Positions 41,208 to 53,985 of a DNA stretch of 64,000 nt are shown here, in pieces. Both the position numbers and the translations under genes were made by a program. The notes beneath the pieces were generated by a model that was given only the letters and a program-made list of their open reading frames with translations, did not search any database and was not told the origin of the DNA. This stretch comes from Hygrophila difformis. Lineage: Eukaryota > Streptophyta > Magnoliopsida > Lamiales > Acanthaceae. Each line of letters starts with the position of its first letter. The stretch's first letter is position 1. The stretch is from assembly GCA_030278955.1 (NCBI GenBank), contig JAOANR010000010.1, forward strand, positions 14,863,086-14,927,085. The letters are read 5' to 3'.

Positions 41208-42743
41208 GTGTTCGAAGGTGTCTACAAAGGATTGACTCGGCTCAGTGGTGTTTGCTGGAGGTGCAATTATCTAAGGAGTTTGATGAAGTTCTTAAGCAGG
41301 AAGAGATTTTGTGGTTCCAAAAATTGCGGGACAAAAACATTCATATGGGGGATCGAAACACTAGTTATTTCCATACGAAAACCCGCATTCACCGCCAACG
41401 TAGCCGTGGCCAGGAGTTGGAAATTAATGGAGTCTGGACCACAGATGCCAATGCCATTAAAAATCATGCTTTGTCACATTTTAGTTGGATGTATTCTCAT
41501 ACACGTGCCTGCATCCCCTGGTCCATCCTTACCTGCTCTACCGGCCATATTGGATGTTTCTAACTTGGATAATGCCATCAGTCCAGGTGAAATTGAGAGA
41601 GCGGTTAAGGAGCTAAGTGGGTTTGCCGCGCCTGGGCCGGATGGATTTCCCGCGATCTTCTATAAGACATATTAGCACCTCATCAACGGATCAGTGATCT
41701 CTTTCATCCAGAAGGCGTTCCAGGATGGATCCTTTGACACTAATATTGATGCTACCTTTATTTGCCTTATTCCGAAAGTAGAGGTGCCTAGAGAGATTCG
41801 TCAATTTCGCCCTATAATTCTTTGTAATGTGAGCTACAAGATCTTGACAAAGATAACTGTTAATCGACTCCGTCCTATCCTATGTACCTTCATTGGTCCT
41901 TACCAGTCCGCTTTTCTGCCGGGTCGTGGGACTTCTTGCAATGCGGTCATATTACAAGAGGCGATTACAACTTTCAGAAATAGGCTCCGCCGATCTCGAG
42001 ATTTTCTGTTAAAGGTCGACCTTAAGAAAGCTTACGATAATATATCACGGGAGTTTTTGGAGACGTGCCTTCTTGACATGCAGCTCCCGGCCAACTTGGT
42101 GAACATTATTATGTTCTGTGTTCGATCGCCCTCCTACTCTCTATTATGGAATGGTTCGGCCCTTCCATCATTTACTCCGGCCAAAGGACTTTGCCAGGGG
42201 GACCCTCTTTCTCCATACTTATTCATTATAGTTATGGAAAAGCTCTCCAGATCGATCATTGAAAAAGTGGCGGAAGGTGTGTGGCGGCCGGTGACTCTCA
42301 CCCGAAGAGCGACGCCTCTGTCCCACCTTATTTTTGCAGATGATCTTCTTTTATTCTCCGAAGCCTCGGTGGATAGTGCCCTTTGCATGGATGGAGTTCT
42401 TACCTGTTTTGCTCGTCAGGCCAGGTTGAGGGTTAATTCCCAAAAATCGGTTGCTTTCTCTTCCTCAGTTGTTCCACCACCTATACTTCATGAAATTTCT
42501 TCTATCCTGAATATTAATTTTGTTGATAACTTGGGACGCTATCTAGGCGTTCCTGTTATTCATGGTGTTCTTCGACAGGATCACTTTAGCTTTCTTGTGG
42601 AGCGTATGCAGTCCCGGATGGGGTCCTGGAAGCTAGCTCTTCTCAATAAGGTGGGGAGGCTGACACTTGCACGCTCAGTCCTTGCATCTATTCCTTCATA
42701 CGTGATGCAACTGTTTTGGCTGCCATCATCCACGTGTCACTGA
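41208..42743 (+). pseudogene. LINE ORF2 reverse transcriptase domain, broken
   Basis: 41208-41675 shows the linker between endonuclease and RT in two frames (FQKLRDKNIHMGDRNTSYFH; then ELSGFAAPGPDGFPAIFYKTY). 41694-42743 contains the RT fingers and palm: FICLIPKVEVPREIRQFRPI, LLKVDLKKAYDNISREFLE, AKGLCQGDPLSPYLFIIVME and the catalytic HLIFADDLLLF. A TAG at about 41673 and earlier frame changes break the ORF. Confidence 0.92.
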
Positions 42744-44333
42744 ATTGATGGTATTATCCGGTCCTTTATCTGGAAGGATTCTTATGGGCATGGCCTCCAT
42801 CTTGTGAATTGGAAGAAACTAGCTCTCCCAAAGACCATGGGTGGGGCGGGCATTCGGACATGTCGCAACATGAATGTGGCGCTTTTGGGGAAACTATTGT
42901 CGGACTTCATGAAACAAGATAGGAAGCCAGCGGTGCAGCTTCTTTTGGCGAAGTATGGCAGCGGTAGATGTGCTCTCAGATCACGACCTGGAGCCTCTCC
43001 CACCCTCAGAGCTTTGACTCGGGTGGCGCTGCTACTGGAGGGCGGGTTTCGTGTTTGTATTGGATCCGGAGATTGCAATCTGTGGCAGACATCATGGTTG
43101 AGAGGGGGTCCTATCGGTCCTCGCATCCCTTATGTCTATATCTCGGAAGTTAACCTAAGGGTGAAGGATATTTTTGTGAACAATAATTGGACATGGGATA
43201 CGTTATTCAGCCAAGTTCCCGATGACATTAAGGTGGAAGCTTGGCGAACTGGGGCCACTCACTCTCCACAACCTGGCAACTGATGTGCTCGTCTGGATGG
43301 GATCGGCTTCAAGTGTGTATTCGGCCAGGAATGGGTATGAGTGGATGCTTAAGGAGAGTGGTCACCGTCGGGATGATGACCGAGCTTGGGTCTGGAAGGC
43401 TGGCGCCGCGGAGAAAGTCAAGTTCATGCTTTGGCTTGTGGTGCACAACTCGTTGCCTACTAATTTGGTCCGGTTCTCCAGGCACCTGGCTTCCTCGCCG
43501 GCCTGCCAACTCTGTGGTGGTCCATCGGAATCGGTCTTCCACCTATTCTTTGAATGTGCATGGGCAGCGCATGCGTGGTCTCTTATTGGAGTCTTCTTGA
43601 GCATCGATGAACAGGCCTTTCAGGCCAATATTGGAGTTGTTTTCAAAGATGTGTCGCGAGGTTGGAAGGGTGTACACTGGGCGCTCCTTTGGGGTATTTG
43701 GTGTGGCCGGAATGCAGCTTGTTTCCGAGGTGAGGTGCCTTGTGTACAGGAGGCAGTGCAGCAGGCTCATCGCTTGGGCATGGCTTTTGATCGGGTGTTC
43801 CTGCATCAGCCGAAAGTTGTGGTGCCATGTATGTTGCCTTGCATCCCCAACACTATGGTGAAATTGTGCTGCATGTCGATGGAAGCTCCCGGGGTAACCC
43901 TGAAAAACCGGGTTTGGGGGCGTGCTGAGGCATGGTGATGGTCAGTGGACTGAAGGCTTCTCGGGGTCAGTTGGGGTGTCTTCGATCTTGGATACAGAAT
44001 TGCATGGAATATGGCGAGGCATTCAGCGCCTCCATGATATGAATGTTGAGCAAGCTTGTTGCTATTCTGACTCTCTTGAGGTCTTGCGAATCATTTAAGA
44101 AGGGTGTTGAGCCTGACCACAGATTATATCCCTTGATTCAGAATATTATTGATATTCTGGTACAAAATCCTGAATTTCGTTGGTTTCATCTTTTTCGTGA
44201 AGGCAATATGGTGGCAGATGGTCTAGCGAAGCGAGGAGCGAGCTCACTGGAGTTTTTCACTACATGGGCGTTCCCTCTGGATGAGATTCAGCAGTTGTTG
44301 GCTAATGACATGATGGGGGTATGCCATCCGTGA
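42744..44333 (+). pseudogene. LINE ORF2 C-terminal part: zf-RVT and RNase H, broken
   Basis: 42804-43283 holds the post-RT region (NWKKLALPKTMGGAGIRTCR, FRVCIGSGDCNLWQTSWLRG). 43222-43938 has the zf-RVT domain (VKFMLWLVVHNSLPTN, CQLCGGPSESVFHLFFECAW). RNase H is split: HVDGSSRGNP is readable near 43876 in another frame, and the C-terminal FREGNMVADGLAKRGAS lies in 44043-44333. At least three frame changes. Confidence 0.88.
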
Positions 44334-44461
44334 CATTGATTCTCGATTGAGTGTATTTCTGTTCTTCTTTCGTTGCTTTAGTTTTCTTTGTCCTTTTTTC
44401 TTTTTTCTTAGCCGATGCTCTCTAGCATCAATGTTCATCCAAAAAAATATATATATTCAAT

Positions 44462-45260
44462 ATTATATTAGTTGTATTAAAATTTGAGCCTAAAATATTT
44501 TTTTGCTATGCACAACCTATACAGGCTACATAAAGACTAAAGTATTAATAAGTATTCATTAAAATCAATATATTAAATTAAAAACTTAATTAATTCTAAC
44601 CATACTTTAGTTAATTTATCAAAATATATATATTTAAAAGAAATTATTCTGCTATAGAAAATTTTAATCAAATTTTAATCCTAATTTTTGTATTAGGTTT
44701 AATTTTGAATTTAATTCTTATCATAATAATAAAATAATTCTTGGAGAAACCGGGTATCCCCAAGCCACATGGGCAATTAAGGGCACCTCTCCTCTCCTGA
44801 AATAGTTTTTTGCATAAAGACTAAAGGATTAATAAGTATTCATCTAAATAAATATAATAAATTATAAAATTAATTAATTCTAATTATCAAAATATATATG
44901 ATAAATATATATCATATTATTAAGGTTCTAAAAAATATCATTTCACTCGCTAATATGTTGTCCATTTTGACTATTATCCCAATACGTTTTAAAGAATATA
45001 ATTTAATTTTTTTGTTGAACAATCTATACGATCATTCACACAGCTTTTCTGTTTTACTTAATTTCTTTAGATTCTGAAATAGATAAAACAAAGCATTGAA
45101 TAGTAACAACAATTTGCCTCTGTCAGTACATTAGAAATTCTAACACAGAAGTACATGATTTGCTTTCCTTAAAATAAAAAAGTAAAGAGTGAAAATGGCA
45201 GATAATTCAATCAATCAATCGTAGAAGGAATAGAAATAAATGAGAATGTTAAGGCGCTTA

Positions 45261-45297
<37 letters not shown>

Positions 45298-46575
45298 AAA
45301 TCTAAATTATGATGGTGGAAGTTGTTTTATGGTGGATTAGAGAAGCAAATGGCAGATCATAGATGTGTAGAAAAAAAGAGGAGGAAGCAAAATTACCATA
45401 TTATTCTCAATTGCTTGTCCATTGCAGCTTCATTCGAAATAAAAATTAAATTCCTTTGATGTTGTATGTTCTTCCATAGTTGGATCATCTTCCTATTTTA
45501 CCGGCCAATGTTGCTTGATGCTCACCTACCCCATACGATATAGCACCCCTAAACCTCTTTTATAGTTTTACATATTTGTTTAAAAAATAACTTTTAATAG
45601 ATCACTCACCTGTGATCTTTATTTGCAAGATCCTAGGTGAATAAGCATGCGAATATAAGTGGTGTTGTCTAATGAATTGCGAAATATTGAAATACGACTT
45701 CTATTGTGTCATTTGTTTGTACTTTTATGATTCCCTAAGTAAGGGATATCGATATCTAATTGTTTTTATCCAATTATAGTTAAAACATGAATGACTATAG
45801 CCTCCCTCCCCACAAAATTGAATGCCTTCAAAAGTGTAATTTAGTATGTTCTATTGCAAAATTTTTGTTTCGGCCTGAAAGCAGAATGGGACTCAATGTG
45901 AAACTTATTCAAACCAGCAAATGTGAAACTTATTCAAACAGCAAATCTGAAACTTTGAGTAGAATTTCTCTAAATAAAGTGCAAACAGGTTGGTCTTATT
46001 TCTTGACCCATATTTTTATTTATTAATATTATGTTTGTGTTAGACTTTGTTATTATCCTGGACTGACTTTAAGAACAAAATATTTGAAAGTAGGAAAGAT
46101 TGTGGCCAATATTCTTTCAGTGGTTTAGTTGTTGTATGGGTAAAATGGTATGTGTTGGGCACGTTAAAGATGGGCAACTTAGTATTTGTTTAAAGTTGCC
46201 AATCTTGAAATACCCTAACTGTTATTACTTTGGTCGTTGAAGATATTCAATATCGTGAACTATAAGATAGCATGAAGATTCTTAAATTGATAACAAGTGT
46301 TGATACTATTAAAGGAAAAATGGAAGGAGTTCGGCAACTGTTACAGATAAATAGAAAATAGCATTGGAAATTAAAGAGAGAAGCAAAATGTAAGAATTAA
46401 GAGATATGATATGTGATCAACTAATCAAGCTGTATTGGAATCCAATTCCATGATAGTACTGAATTCTAAACTTCTACGTATTTATTTTGTTAATCCAATT
46501 AAAAAATTATTAGTTCTATTCATAATAAGAAAGAAAGCAACGCGCCCGTGCGCAACGCACGGGTCAAAAAACTAG
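44462..46575 (+). other. Right part of the Helitron-type element, AT-rich, non-coding
   Basis: No ORF over 80 codons. Contains a partly duplicated block (GACTAAAG.ATTAATAAGTATTCAT at about 44531 and 44818), (AT)n at 45264-45292 and the terminal hairpin. No captured gene fragment was recognised. Confidence 0.6.
46545..46563 (+). repeat. Helitron 3' terminal hairpin
   Basis: Perfect 8-bp stem with CAA loop, 8 nt before the terminal CTAG. Confidence 0.85.
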
Positions 46576-46750
46576 TGTATGTAAAAGCGGAATTACAATA
46601 AGTTACTGTTGTAATTATTGTTGGATTATAGAAGTACTAGTAATTACTTAGTTTTTAAATATATTGACAGGGTTTTTAATGCGGTGGGTGGTTCATTCAC
46701 GGGTTAGGCTCCTATCCTGATTCTGGAGATACTGACATGCAGGGGATTGT
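46576..46750. other. Short unique segment between Helitron and chromovirus
   Basis: 175 bp continuing after the chromovirus at 56340. No gene recognised. Confidence 0.5.
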
Positions 46751-46755
46751 GATAG

Positions 46756-48387
46756 TGTAACACCCCTGTTTTTCCCAATTAACGATTACAGCGGAAGTTA
46801 CTCATGGGAAACCCGGGGCTGTTACCGCCACACTCCCAATTAAGTTTGCTTTGGCCTGGCCTCGGCTTACTTAATTAAGAAGTGCTAAGGCTAGTTAAAT
46901 CAGAACCAATTTAAATCAACTGTGTAATATATTATGCCTTTAACGTAAGCATAGTAGAGTTTAATTTAAAATGACGGCTAAGGCTCGCCGTCCCCAAAAC
47001 AAGTTTCTTATATAAAACGACAAAAATTTAAAAAGGAAATTTGCAAAAACATGACGGCTAAGGCTTGCCGCCCCCAAACCAAGTTTCTTTTACAAAATGA
47101 CAAAAAGTTTAACAATTTAACCGTTTAATGTACAAAAGTGATACTGATTCCCATGCCCGTGCCCATGCCTTCTATGATGATCCACAAATACCAAATCTTG
47201 AAGAGAAAAAGATAAATAGGATTATCAGCACACCGGCTGAGCAAGTAAAAGTTTTATCCCTTGGACCAAAATAATTAAAATATCACACAAACAGTAAATG
47301 GCATGTCAAACCGTTAAATTATTCAATCCACACGTAGCTCGACTATGACGACAACACCCGGGGTATCTCATAGGACCTAACATGCTCTCATAGTGACCGA
47401 AGTCAACTATGGTATACAAGGACGGCCCTTCCCTGCATCTAGAAAACTGATTGGGAGACCCTTGGTCAACCACAATCCTCTTCATGGGGATCCCTTGGAT
47501 AACCCACGAAATAACTACGACGATATCTACCTCTTTGATATACGCCGCATAATAATAATAACTCAATAATCACATGCCATACACTGAAAATTTATTTTCC
47601 ACATGCATGGCCTAGCCCCAAAATAGTTAAACACATAAGGGGACATTACCTCTGCATAAATCAACTGCATGAATAAACCCTAAAATTATTAAAACATAAA
47701 GGGAATTAAACATGCAAAAATACTCTTGGAACAAAGCCCGCAGAACAAAAATCTACTTACTATTTCCTTCCGTAGATAGTGTTATGTAGCTTTCTCCAAG
47801 TCCACCACTCTCTCCTCTCAATTATTATTGCTTCTAATATATATGTATCTTTAAAAGCACTCTTCTCGTACAAAACTATGGTGATATGGTGATTTGAATG
47901 AGTGCCTAAACGTTCCTATTTATAAGGCCAAGGGTGGTGCATGCTTATATAGTTTTTTTTTTTTTTTTTTTTATTAACTAGCATTGCTGACTATGCCTAG
48001 CTATTGGTTATAGCTTTAACATGTGTTAATGTCCACAATAATCCACGTATAGGCAACGTATATGTGTATTTCTTCATACTTCTACACGTATAAACACACC
48101 TATTTATGTTAATGCACGTAAGCTTCAATCAAGTGAGCAATATAATAATTATTTTAGTTAATTTTAAATCTATTATAGCTAGTACTATGTCCAGCCACGT
48201 AATTTCTTTAGAGTATACTTGTTGTATTGAGCATCTCATTTTTATTATTTATTTCTATTATTTATTTGCTGTTTCTTTTTCTTTTTTTTTTTAACCTCCG
48301 TGTATGTATTTTCTTAATCTGTATTTTCCCAATTCAATTATATTCCTTAAAAAATATTATCAACATAGCTATTTTTCGGGTATTACA
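46756..48387 (-). repeat. 3' LTR of gypsy chromovirus
   Basis: 1632 bp, about 99.5% identical to 54700-56334. Contains a long poly-T run near 47950-47971. Confidence 0.95.
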
Positions 48388-48476
48388 ATCTACCCTCCTT
48401 AAAAACAAACTTCGTCCTCGAAGTTCACTCAGATAAACTATTGCAAGATTAAAAATAAGGTTAGCATACAATTACC

Positions 48477-51400
48477 TTATTCTCTATGGGGCTGGGTTAC
48501 GGAATCTCTTCCTCCACTTGTTTTCATAGCTATGTCCCTCATAGCTGAATTGGCTTCGAGAAATAACTCTGGGTACTTAGCTTGTATTTCTGTCTCAGAT
48601 TCCCATGTGGCATCATTTTCATCATGGTTTGACCATTGGACTTTGACCATGCGAATGACTTGGCGTCTTGTGACTCGCTCTTTAGTATCTAAGATTTTAA
48701 CTGGTCTCTCTTCATAAGTAAGGTCGTCATCCAATTCAATTACCTCTGATGGAATCACTCTGTGAAGGTCATGATGATACTTTTTAAGTTGTGACACGTG
48801 GAACACATCATGAACTCGAGATAATTCTTCTGGTAAGTCCAGTCGATATGCTAATGTACCAACTTTTGCAATGATATCGAATGGTCCAATGTAACGAGGA
48901 CTTAGCTTCCCACGTTTACCAAATCGCATCACTCCTTTCATAGGGGATACTTTTAGTAATACCTTGTCACCTATTTCGTATCCTCCTTCTTGCCTTCCTT
49001 GGTCTGCATACGTCTTTTGTCGATCTTGGGCTGCTTTCATCTTGAGTTGGACTTTCTCAATAACACATTTTGTTTCCTCAATTAGTTGTGGTCCAACAGG
49101 AATTGGTTTCTCGCCCTTAGTCCAACAAAGTGGACTTCGACATTTCCTACCATACAACGCTTCAAATGGGGCCATGCTAATACTAGCATGGTAACTGTTG
49201 TTGTAACTGAATTCTACCAGTGGTAGGTGATTCTCCCAACTTCCTTGGAATTCTAAAGCGCAGGCTCTTAACATGTCTTCAAGAGTCTGGATGGTTCTTT
49301 CAGTTTGTCCATCGGTTGTTGGGTGAAATGCTGTGCTCATCTTTATTTTAGTACCAAAGGCTTCTTGTAACTTAGTCCAGAAATTCGAGACAAATCGACG
49401 GTCTCGGTCTGAAACAATGTCTTGAGGAATCCCATGCCTCCTTACGACATTCTCAATATAGGCCTTGGCTAGCTGATCCATACTCCAGGTTTCTTTCATG
49501 GGTATGAATATAGCTGCCTTTGTCAATCTATCGACAATGACCCATATCTTATCATTTCCTTTGGGCGTCTTTGGCAATCCTGAGATAAAATCCATGGAAA
49601 TACTATCCCATTTCCATTCTGGAACTTCTAGTGGTTTTACCAATCCAAGGGGTTTCTTCCGCTCGGCTTTGACCTTTTGACAGGTCAAACACTTTTCCAC
49701 GAATTCCGCTACCTCTCGTTTCATTCTAGGCCACCAAAAGACTTTTCTTAAGTCTTTGTACAACTTGTCTCCTCCAGGGTGTACAGAATAAGGAGTTTCG
49801 TGTCCCTCTTCGAGGATACGTCTCTTGAGGTCCTCGCATGCTTTTGGCACGCACCAACGGCCCTTAAATCGGATACTGCCATCCTCATGAATCTTGAAGT
49901 CCATAGCTTTACCTTGAGTTATATTTGCTTTGATCCTTTCCAATTTGATGTCACCAGACTGTCTTTTTCGAATTTCGTCAAAAATAATTGGCTGGATTGT
50001 GATGGCATTGATTTGCTGAGTAGGTGTACCTTGGTATACCAATTCAATATCAAATCGTGCCAATTCCATATATAACTCGTGCGGCAAGATTCTTGCGTTA
50101 CCCAGATGTTTTGACTTTCGACTTAGTGCATCAGCCACTTTATTGGCTTTTCCTTCATGATATGTAATGCCTAAGTCGTAGTCCTTCATTAGCTCTAACC
50201 ATCGCCTCTGGCGCATGTTGAGCTCTTTCTGAGTATAGATATATTTTAGACTTTTGTGGTCTGTGAATATCTGACATTTTCTTCCATACAAGTAATGCCT
50301 CCATATCTTCAAGGCGAAGACAAATGCAGCTAACTCCAGATCATGAGTTGGATAATTCTCTTCATTTGGCCTTAGCTGTCGAGAAGCATATGCTATGACT
50401 TTTCCTTTCTGCATCAACACGCATCCTAGCCCAAATTTGGAAGCATTACTGTAAATTTCAAAATCGTCTTGTTCATTGGGTAAGGTTAGGACTGGTGCGG
50501 TGGTTAGTTTTTCTTTTAATGTCTGAAAGGCAGCTTCACATTCAGGTGTCCATATAACCTTTGATCCCTTCTTCAAATTTTGCGTTAGCGGTCTCGCAAT
50601 TTTTGAGAAATCCTTGACAAATCTCCTATAATAGCCTGCCAAACCGAGGAAACTTCTTATCTCAGTTTGTGAGGTCGGTACAGGCCAATCCTTTACTGCT
50701 GTTACTTTAGCAGGATCAACTGAAATTCCATCGGCTGAGACAATGTGACCAAGGAATGCAACCCTGTTTAGCCAAAATTCACATTTAGACAATTTGGCAT
50801 ACAACCGATGGGTTCGTAATGTTTGTAACACCTGGTGTAGATGTTCTTCGTGTTCTTCCTCATTCTTGGAATAGACCAATATGTCGTCAATAAAGACAAC
50901 TACACATTTGTCTAATAGTTGTCGGAACACGTTGTTCATGAGGGCCATGAACACTGCTGGAGCGTTGGTCAAACCGAATGACATTACGGTGAACTCAAAA
51001 TGCCCGTATCGTGTTCGGAATGCCGTTTTCGGAACATCCTGTTCAGCTATTCTAAGCTGGTGATATCCGGACCTCAAATCAATCTTTGAAAAGATTCTTG
51101 CTCCTTTAAGTTGATCAAATAAGTCATCAATTCGAGGTAGCGGGTATTTGTTCTTCACAGTTACTTGGTTAAGGCCTCTGTAATCCACACAGAGTCTCAT
51201 GCCACCATCCTTCTTTCGAACAAACAGTACAGGTGCTCCCCATGGAGATGTACTGGGACGAATGTATCCCTTTTTTAAAAGGTCATCGAGTTGTTCTTTC
51301 AACTCCTTTATCTCAGCTGGTGCCATTCGGTATGGAGCTTTTGATACAGGCTCCGTACCTGGGATTAAGTCGATCGTGAATTCTATTTCACGTTCGGGTG

Positions 51401-53033
51401 GCATTCCTGGGATATCTGCAGGAAATACATCGGGATATTCTCGAACTACTGGTATATCATTTATCTCTATATCGCTTACTTGCAGATTCTGGAAATAGCA
51501 AAGGTAAAGGGGGTTCCCTTTTCTTATCAACGTTGCCAGCTGCATACACGATACAATTTTCGTGGTTGGCTGTTTCGGCTTTGCATAGAAGGATACTCGT
51601 TTTCTATTAGCCCCATATATAGTTATCTTTTGAAGAGCACAATTGATGTTAGCCTGATAGTGCGTAAGCCAGTCCATTCCTAAGATAACATCAAAATCTC
51701 GCAGTTCGAATTCTACGAGGTTGGCGGGAAACTCGATATCGCAAATGCGAATAGGAATCTTCTCATAACTTCTTGAGCAATTAACAATTGTTCCGTTGGG
51801 TAGAGAAATTCCTAAACCTATCTTCTGGGGTTTATCGAGTCCCAACTCGGGCAATTTTCTACAAGATATGAAGGAACAAGTAGCTCCAGAATCAAACAAA
51901 GTACGAACTGAGGAACTTTTAATTTTAAAAGTACCTTCTATCACATCTCCTGCGTTCTGAATGTCTGCTTGATTAATCACGTTCAGTCTTCCTTGATTAG
52001 CTCCACCTTGGTTTTGCGGGTTTCTATTGACTACTCCTTGGTTGGCGGGAAATGTTGGTCGTTGTCCTTGATTTCTTCTGTCGTTATTAGGCATCTGGAG
52101 ACAGTAATCTTCTTTTCGCAGATCCGCCCGTATTCGACTAGGGTCAAGCCTTATTTGACACTCTACCGCCATGTGTCCTTTCATTCCGCAGCGATAACAT
52201 TCATCACCTCGGGGACATTGCTGCATTGTATGTTTCTTGTTACAACGACGACATGGGGCAGGGATTGGCTCTCCATTCCGGTTAGTGCGAATTACCGGGA
52301 CATTCCAGTTATTCCTTTGGAAATACTTCTTTTGATTTTGACGGATGTCCTTTGTTTCTTCAATCTTCCTTTTCCCTTTATCTTGTGGTGCAGATTTGGA
52401 ATTTCCTCTTTTATGCTCGTCCCCTTCTACCATCTCGACTGTCATAGCTCGATTGTAGACTTTCTGCAAGCTCATGAATTGCTTTCCTCCGAATGCCTTT
52501 CTTATGTTTCTATTCAAACCAAGCTCAAATTTTTGGGCTTTAGTTTGCTCGGTTGCTACCAGGTCGGGGGCAAACCTCAGGAGTTCAGTAAACTTAGCAT
52601 AGTACTGCTGGACCGACAAGTTACCCTGCTGGAGAGAAATAAACTCCCCATACTTGGCATTCTTGAGGCTAATTGGGTAAAATCGTTCCCTCAAGTTTTT
52701 CTGAAATTCTTCCCAAGTAATTTGGCGGTTCTCCAAGGATCTCCACCAAGTATTTGCAATGCCCGTCAGGAAGAAAGTAGCCACTCCCACCTTCCTTTCT
52801 TCGGGACACTCAACTGCCTCAAGCAGTTTCTCAAGAGATTCAATCCATCCCTCCAACTTGGCTGGATCCTCCTGTCCGGCATATCGAGGCGGTTGAAACT
52901 TATTAACAGCTTCTATAAAATCCCCTTGTGTCTCTCCACGACATTCTTCTTTTTCAGCTTGTTTTTGAACTACTGCTCCAAGAGTGAGTAGCAGTTGTTC
53001 TATTTGATGCTGACGGTCTTCGTTTTCAGCCAT
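48477..53033 (-). CDS. Gypsy chromovirus gag-pol polyprotein
   Basis: 1518 codons without stop. In order: capsid (about 45-200, [20 protein letters not shown]); two zinc-binding motifs (CRRCNKKH near 262 and [14 protein letters not shown] near 279); aspartic protease ([12 protein letters not shown], Asp about 381; later GMDWL); reverse transcriptase ([32 protein letters not shown], Asp pair about 716-717); RNase H (about 855-980); integrase with HHCC (HPGG...CLTCQ) and catalytic residues in SMDFISGLP (about 1148), [10 protein letters not shown] and DGQTERTIQ; chromodomain near 1430-1500 ([29 protein letters not shown]). The chromodomain guides integration to particular chromatin. The first RNase H carboxylate is replaced: the usual YSDAS reads YSNAS (AAT at 50445-50447), likely crippling RNase H. 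Everything else seen looks intact. Confidence 0.96.
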   Translation of the reverse strand: MAENEDRQHQIEQLLLTLGAVVQKQAEKEECRGETQGDFIEAVNKFQPPRYAGQEDPAKLEGWIESLEKLLEAVECPEERKVGVATFFLTGIANTWWRSLENRQITWEEFQKNLRERFYPISLKNAKYGEFISLQQGNLSVQQYYAKFTELLRFAPDLVATEQTKAQKFELGLNRNIRKAFGGKQFMSLQKVYNRAMTVEMVEGDEHKRGNSKSAPQDKGKRKIEETKDIRQNQKKYFQRNNWNVPVIRTNRNGEPIPAPCRRCNKKHTMQQCPRGDECYRCGMKGHMAVECQIRLDPSRIRADLRKEDYCLQMPNNDRRNQGQRPTFPANQGVVNRNPQNQGGANQGRLNVINQADIQNAGDVIEGTFKIKSSSVRTLFDSGATCSFISCRKLPELGLDKPQKIGLGISLPNGTIVNCSRSYEKIPIRICDIEFPANLVEFELRDFDVILGMDWLTHYQANINCALQKITIYGANRKRVSFYAKPKQPTTKIVSCMQLATLIRKGNPLYLCYFQNLQVSDIEINDIPVVREYPDVFPADIPGMPPEREIEFTIDLIPGTEPVSKAPYRMAPAEIKELKEQLDDLLKKGYIRPSTSPWGAPVLFVRKKDGGMRLCVDYRGLNQVTVKNKYPLPRIDDLFDQLKGARIFSKIDLRSGYHQLRIAEQDVPKTAFRTRYGHFEFTVMSFGLTNAPAVFMALMNNVFRQLLDKCVVVFIDDILVYSKNEEEHEEHLHQVLQTLRTHRLYAKLSKCEFWLNRVAFLGHIVSADGISVDPAKVTAVKDWPVPTSQTEIRSFLGLAGYYRRFVKDFSKIARPLTQNLKKGSKVIWTPECEAAFQTLKEKLTTAPVLTLPNEQDDFEIYSNASKFGLGCVLMQKGKVIAYASRQLRPNEENYPTHDLELAAFVFALKIWRHYLYGRKCQIFTDHKSLKYIYTQKELNMRQRRWLELMKDYDLGITYHEGKANKVADALSRKSKHLGNARILPHELYMELARFDIELVYQGTPTQQINAITIQPIIFDEIRKRQSGDIKLERIKANITQGKAMDFKIHEDGSIRFKGRWCVPKACEDLKRRILEEGHETPYSVHPGGDKLYKDLRKVFWWPRMKREVAEFVEKCLTCQKVKAERKKPLGLVKPLEVPEWKWDSISMDFISGLPKTPKGNDKIWVIVDRLTKAAIFIPMKETWSMDQLAKAYIENVVRRHGIPQDIVSDRDRRFVSNFWTKLQEAFGTKIKMSTAFHPTTDGQTERTIQTLEDMLRACALEFQGSWENHLPLVEFSYNNSYHASISMAPFEALYGRKCRSPLCWTKGEKPIPVGPQLIEETKCVIEKVQLKMKAAQDRQKTYADQGRQEGGYEIGDKVLLKVSPMKGVMRFGKRGKLSPRYIGPFDIIAKVGTLAYRLDLPEELSRVHDVFHVSQLKKYHHDLHRVIPSEVIELDDDLTYEERPVKILDTKERVTRRQVIRMVKVQWSNHDENDATWESETEIQAKYPELFLEANSAMRDIAMKTSGGRDSVTQPHRE

Positions 53034-53347
53034 GTTTGTGCAAATGTTAGCGTTAATTTTAACGTTTCTGGTTCGTATCTGCCAATAAGTTAGTTTATTA
53101 GATTGATATTAGAGAAATAATTAGCAAAAATTATATCATATATAACTAAGGAAATACATTACAAAATCGTCAGTCTAATATACATATATATATCCCGCCG
53201 AGACTGACATATATAGAACTTCTAACATATCTCAATTCTAATATAGTAGGATTTTCAAAAGGACTTCTAAGCTTTTAATCCTGGATAATCCTTGTGCGAC
53301 AGTTCCAAAACATGTGCCCCTTCTTTCCGCAACGAAAGCATTCCCCA

Positions 53348-53665
53348 TTACTGGTGCCTTCTCCCACACTCCCCACAGGGTGGTGGAACAGGATATTCCC
53401 CTGGATTTTCTCTTTCTTGGATGAGAAACTCATTTTGTCTTTTCAAATTATCCACTTTCATCTCGTGCTCGGTCGCCAAACTTTCATAATACCTAACCAT
53501 GATTTTTAGTTCACGTATTTCTCTATCTTTCTTGAACATTTCTTCCTCGGTCCAACGTATATAATCCCTCTCTACAAGTAGTTCTCCTTTTAGGTGTTGG
53601 ATTTCTTCCTGTAGCTGGATCCAATCATCCATGATTTCTTTTCCCTTATAGTTGTCCATCTGCAA
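53348..53665 (-). CDS. Leader ORF of chromovirus: coiled coil with zinc-knuckle start
   Basis: 105 codons in the sense direction between 5' LTR and gag. Starts MQMDNYKGKEIMDDWIQLQE, is mostly a charged heptad-like coiled coil (EEIQHLKGELLVERDYIR, MVRYYESLATEHEMKVDNLK) and ends PPPCGECGRRHQ*. Just past its stop, in the +1 frame (about 53344-53285), GECFRCGKKGHMFWNC forms a complete C-X2-C-X4-H-X4-C knuckle. The main gag also has a CxxC...H motif followed by a full knuckle, so the ORF and its shifted tail look like a second, small gag-like protein broken by one indel. A coiled coil ending in zinc knuckles suggests RNA binding or multimer formation; function unknown. Confidence 0.7.
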   Translation of the reverse strand: MQMDNYKGKEIMDDWIQLQEEIQHLKGELLVERDYIRWTEEEMFKKDREIRELKIMVRYYESLATEHEMKVDNLKRQNEFLIQERENPGEYPVPPPCGECGRRHQ

Positions 53666-53985
53666 ATAACACTTGTAATAAATAGGACAAGTAATAATAT
53701 TACAACTATTCTTTTCCGTACTAAATTTCGTATCTAAAACTATGGCTTTTAAACTAAATGTTATTATCGTATGTTCTATTAGATTTTGCTAATATAATTG
53801 ATTTTATTACAAACTATATATATATATATATATATTTTCATCCAACTATTCAAAATTCAAATAGTAACTAGGCAAAATTACAACTACCGACTTGGATATA
53901 CAAAATATTCAAAATTTCCAAGTTTTTTTTTTTTCTACATAGTCATAACTTTTAATATGCTAGTCTAGTGAAAAACATGCTGATA

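Larger units (their letters stand above)
38812..44447 (+). mobile_element. Near full-length LINE (non-LTR retrotransposon)
   Basis: About 5.6 kb bounded by ATATATATTCAAT at 38799-38811 and 44449-44461 (target duplication about 13 bp), with a short A-run at the 3' end. Contains ORF1 (DUF4283 plus zinc knuckle), then ORF2 with AP-like endonuclease, reverse transcriptase, zf-RVT and RNase H. Many frameshifts and stops show it is inactive. It sits within the Helitron-type element. Confidence 0.92.
38426..46575 (+). mobile_element. Helitron-type non-autonomous element, interrupted by a LINE
   Basis: The left end A|TCTATATATAATAAATC has the 5' TC terminus preceded by A. The right end has an 8-bp-stem hairpin CCCGTGCG-CAA-CGCACGGG (46545-46563), then TCAAAAAACTAG|T, with CTAG ending at 46575 followed by T. 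These are the canonical Helitron features: 5' TC, a 3' hairpin near a CTRR end, and A|T insertion without duplication. Removing the LINE leaves about 2.5 kb of AT-rich DNA with no Rep/helicase ORF, so it is non-autonomous. The ends being partners is inferred from orientation and from the absence of other candidates between them. Confidence 0.75.

Noticed and set aside
47306..47566. 86-codon minus ORF present in both chromovirus LTRs (also 55250-55510)
   Set aside because: Occurs identically by LTR duplication, lies in LTR sequence and has no known domain.
51969..52991. Plus-strand ORF of 340 codons
   Set aside because: Lies antisense to the intact gypsy gag; no recognised motif. It is open by chance opposite a coding sequence.
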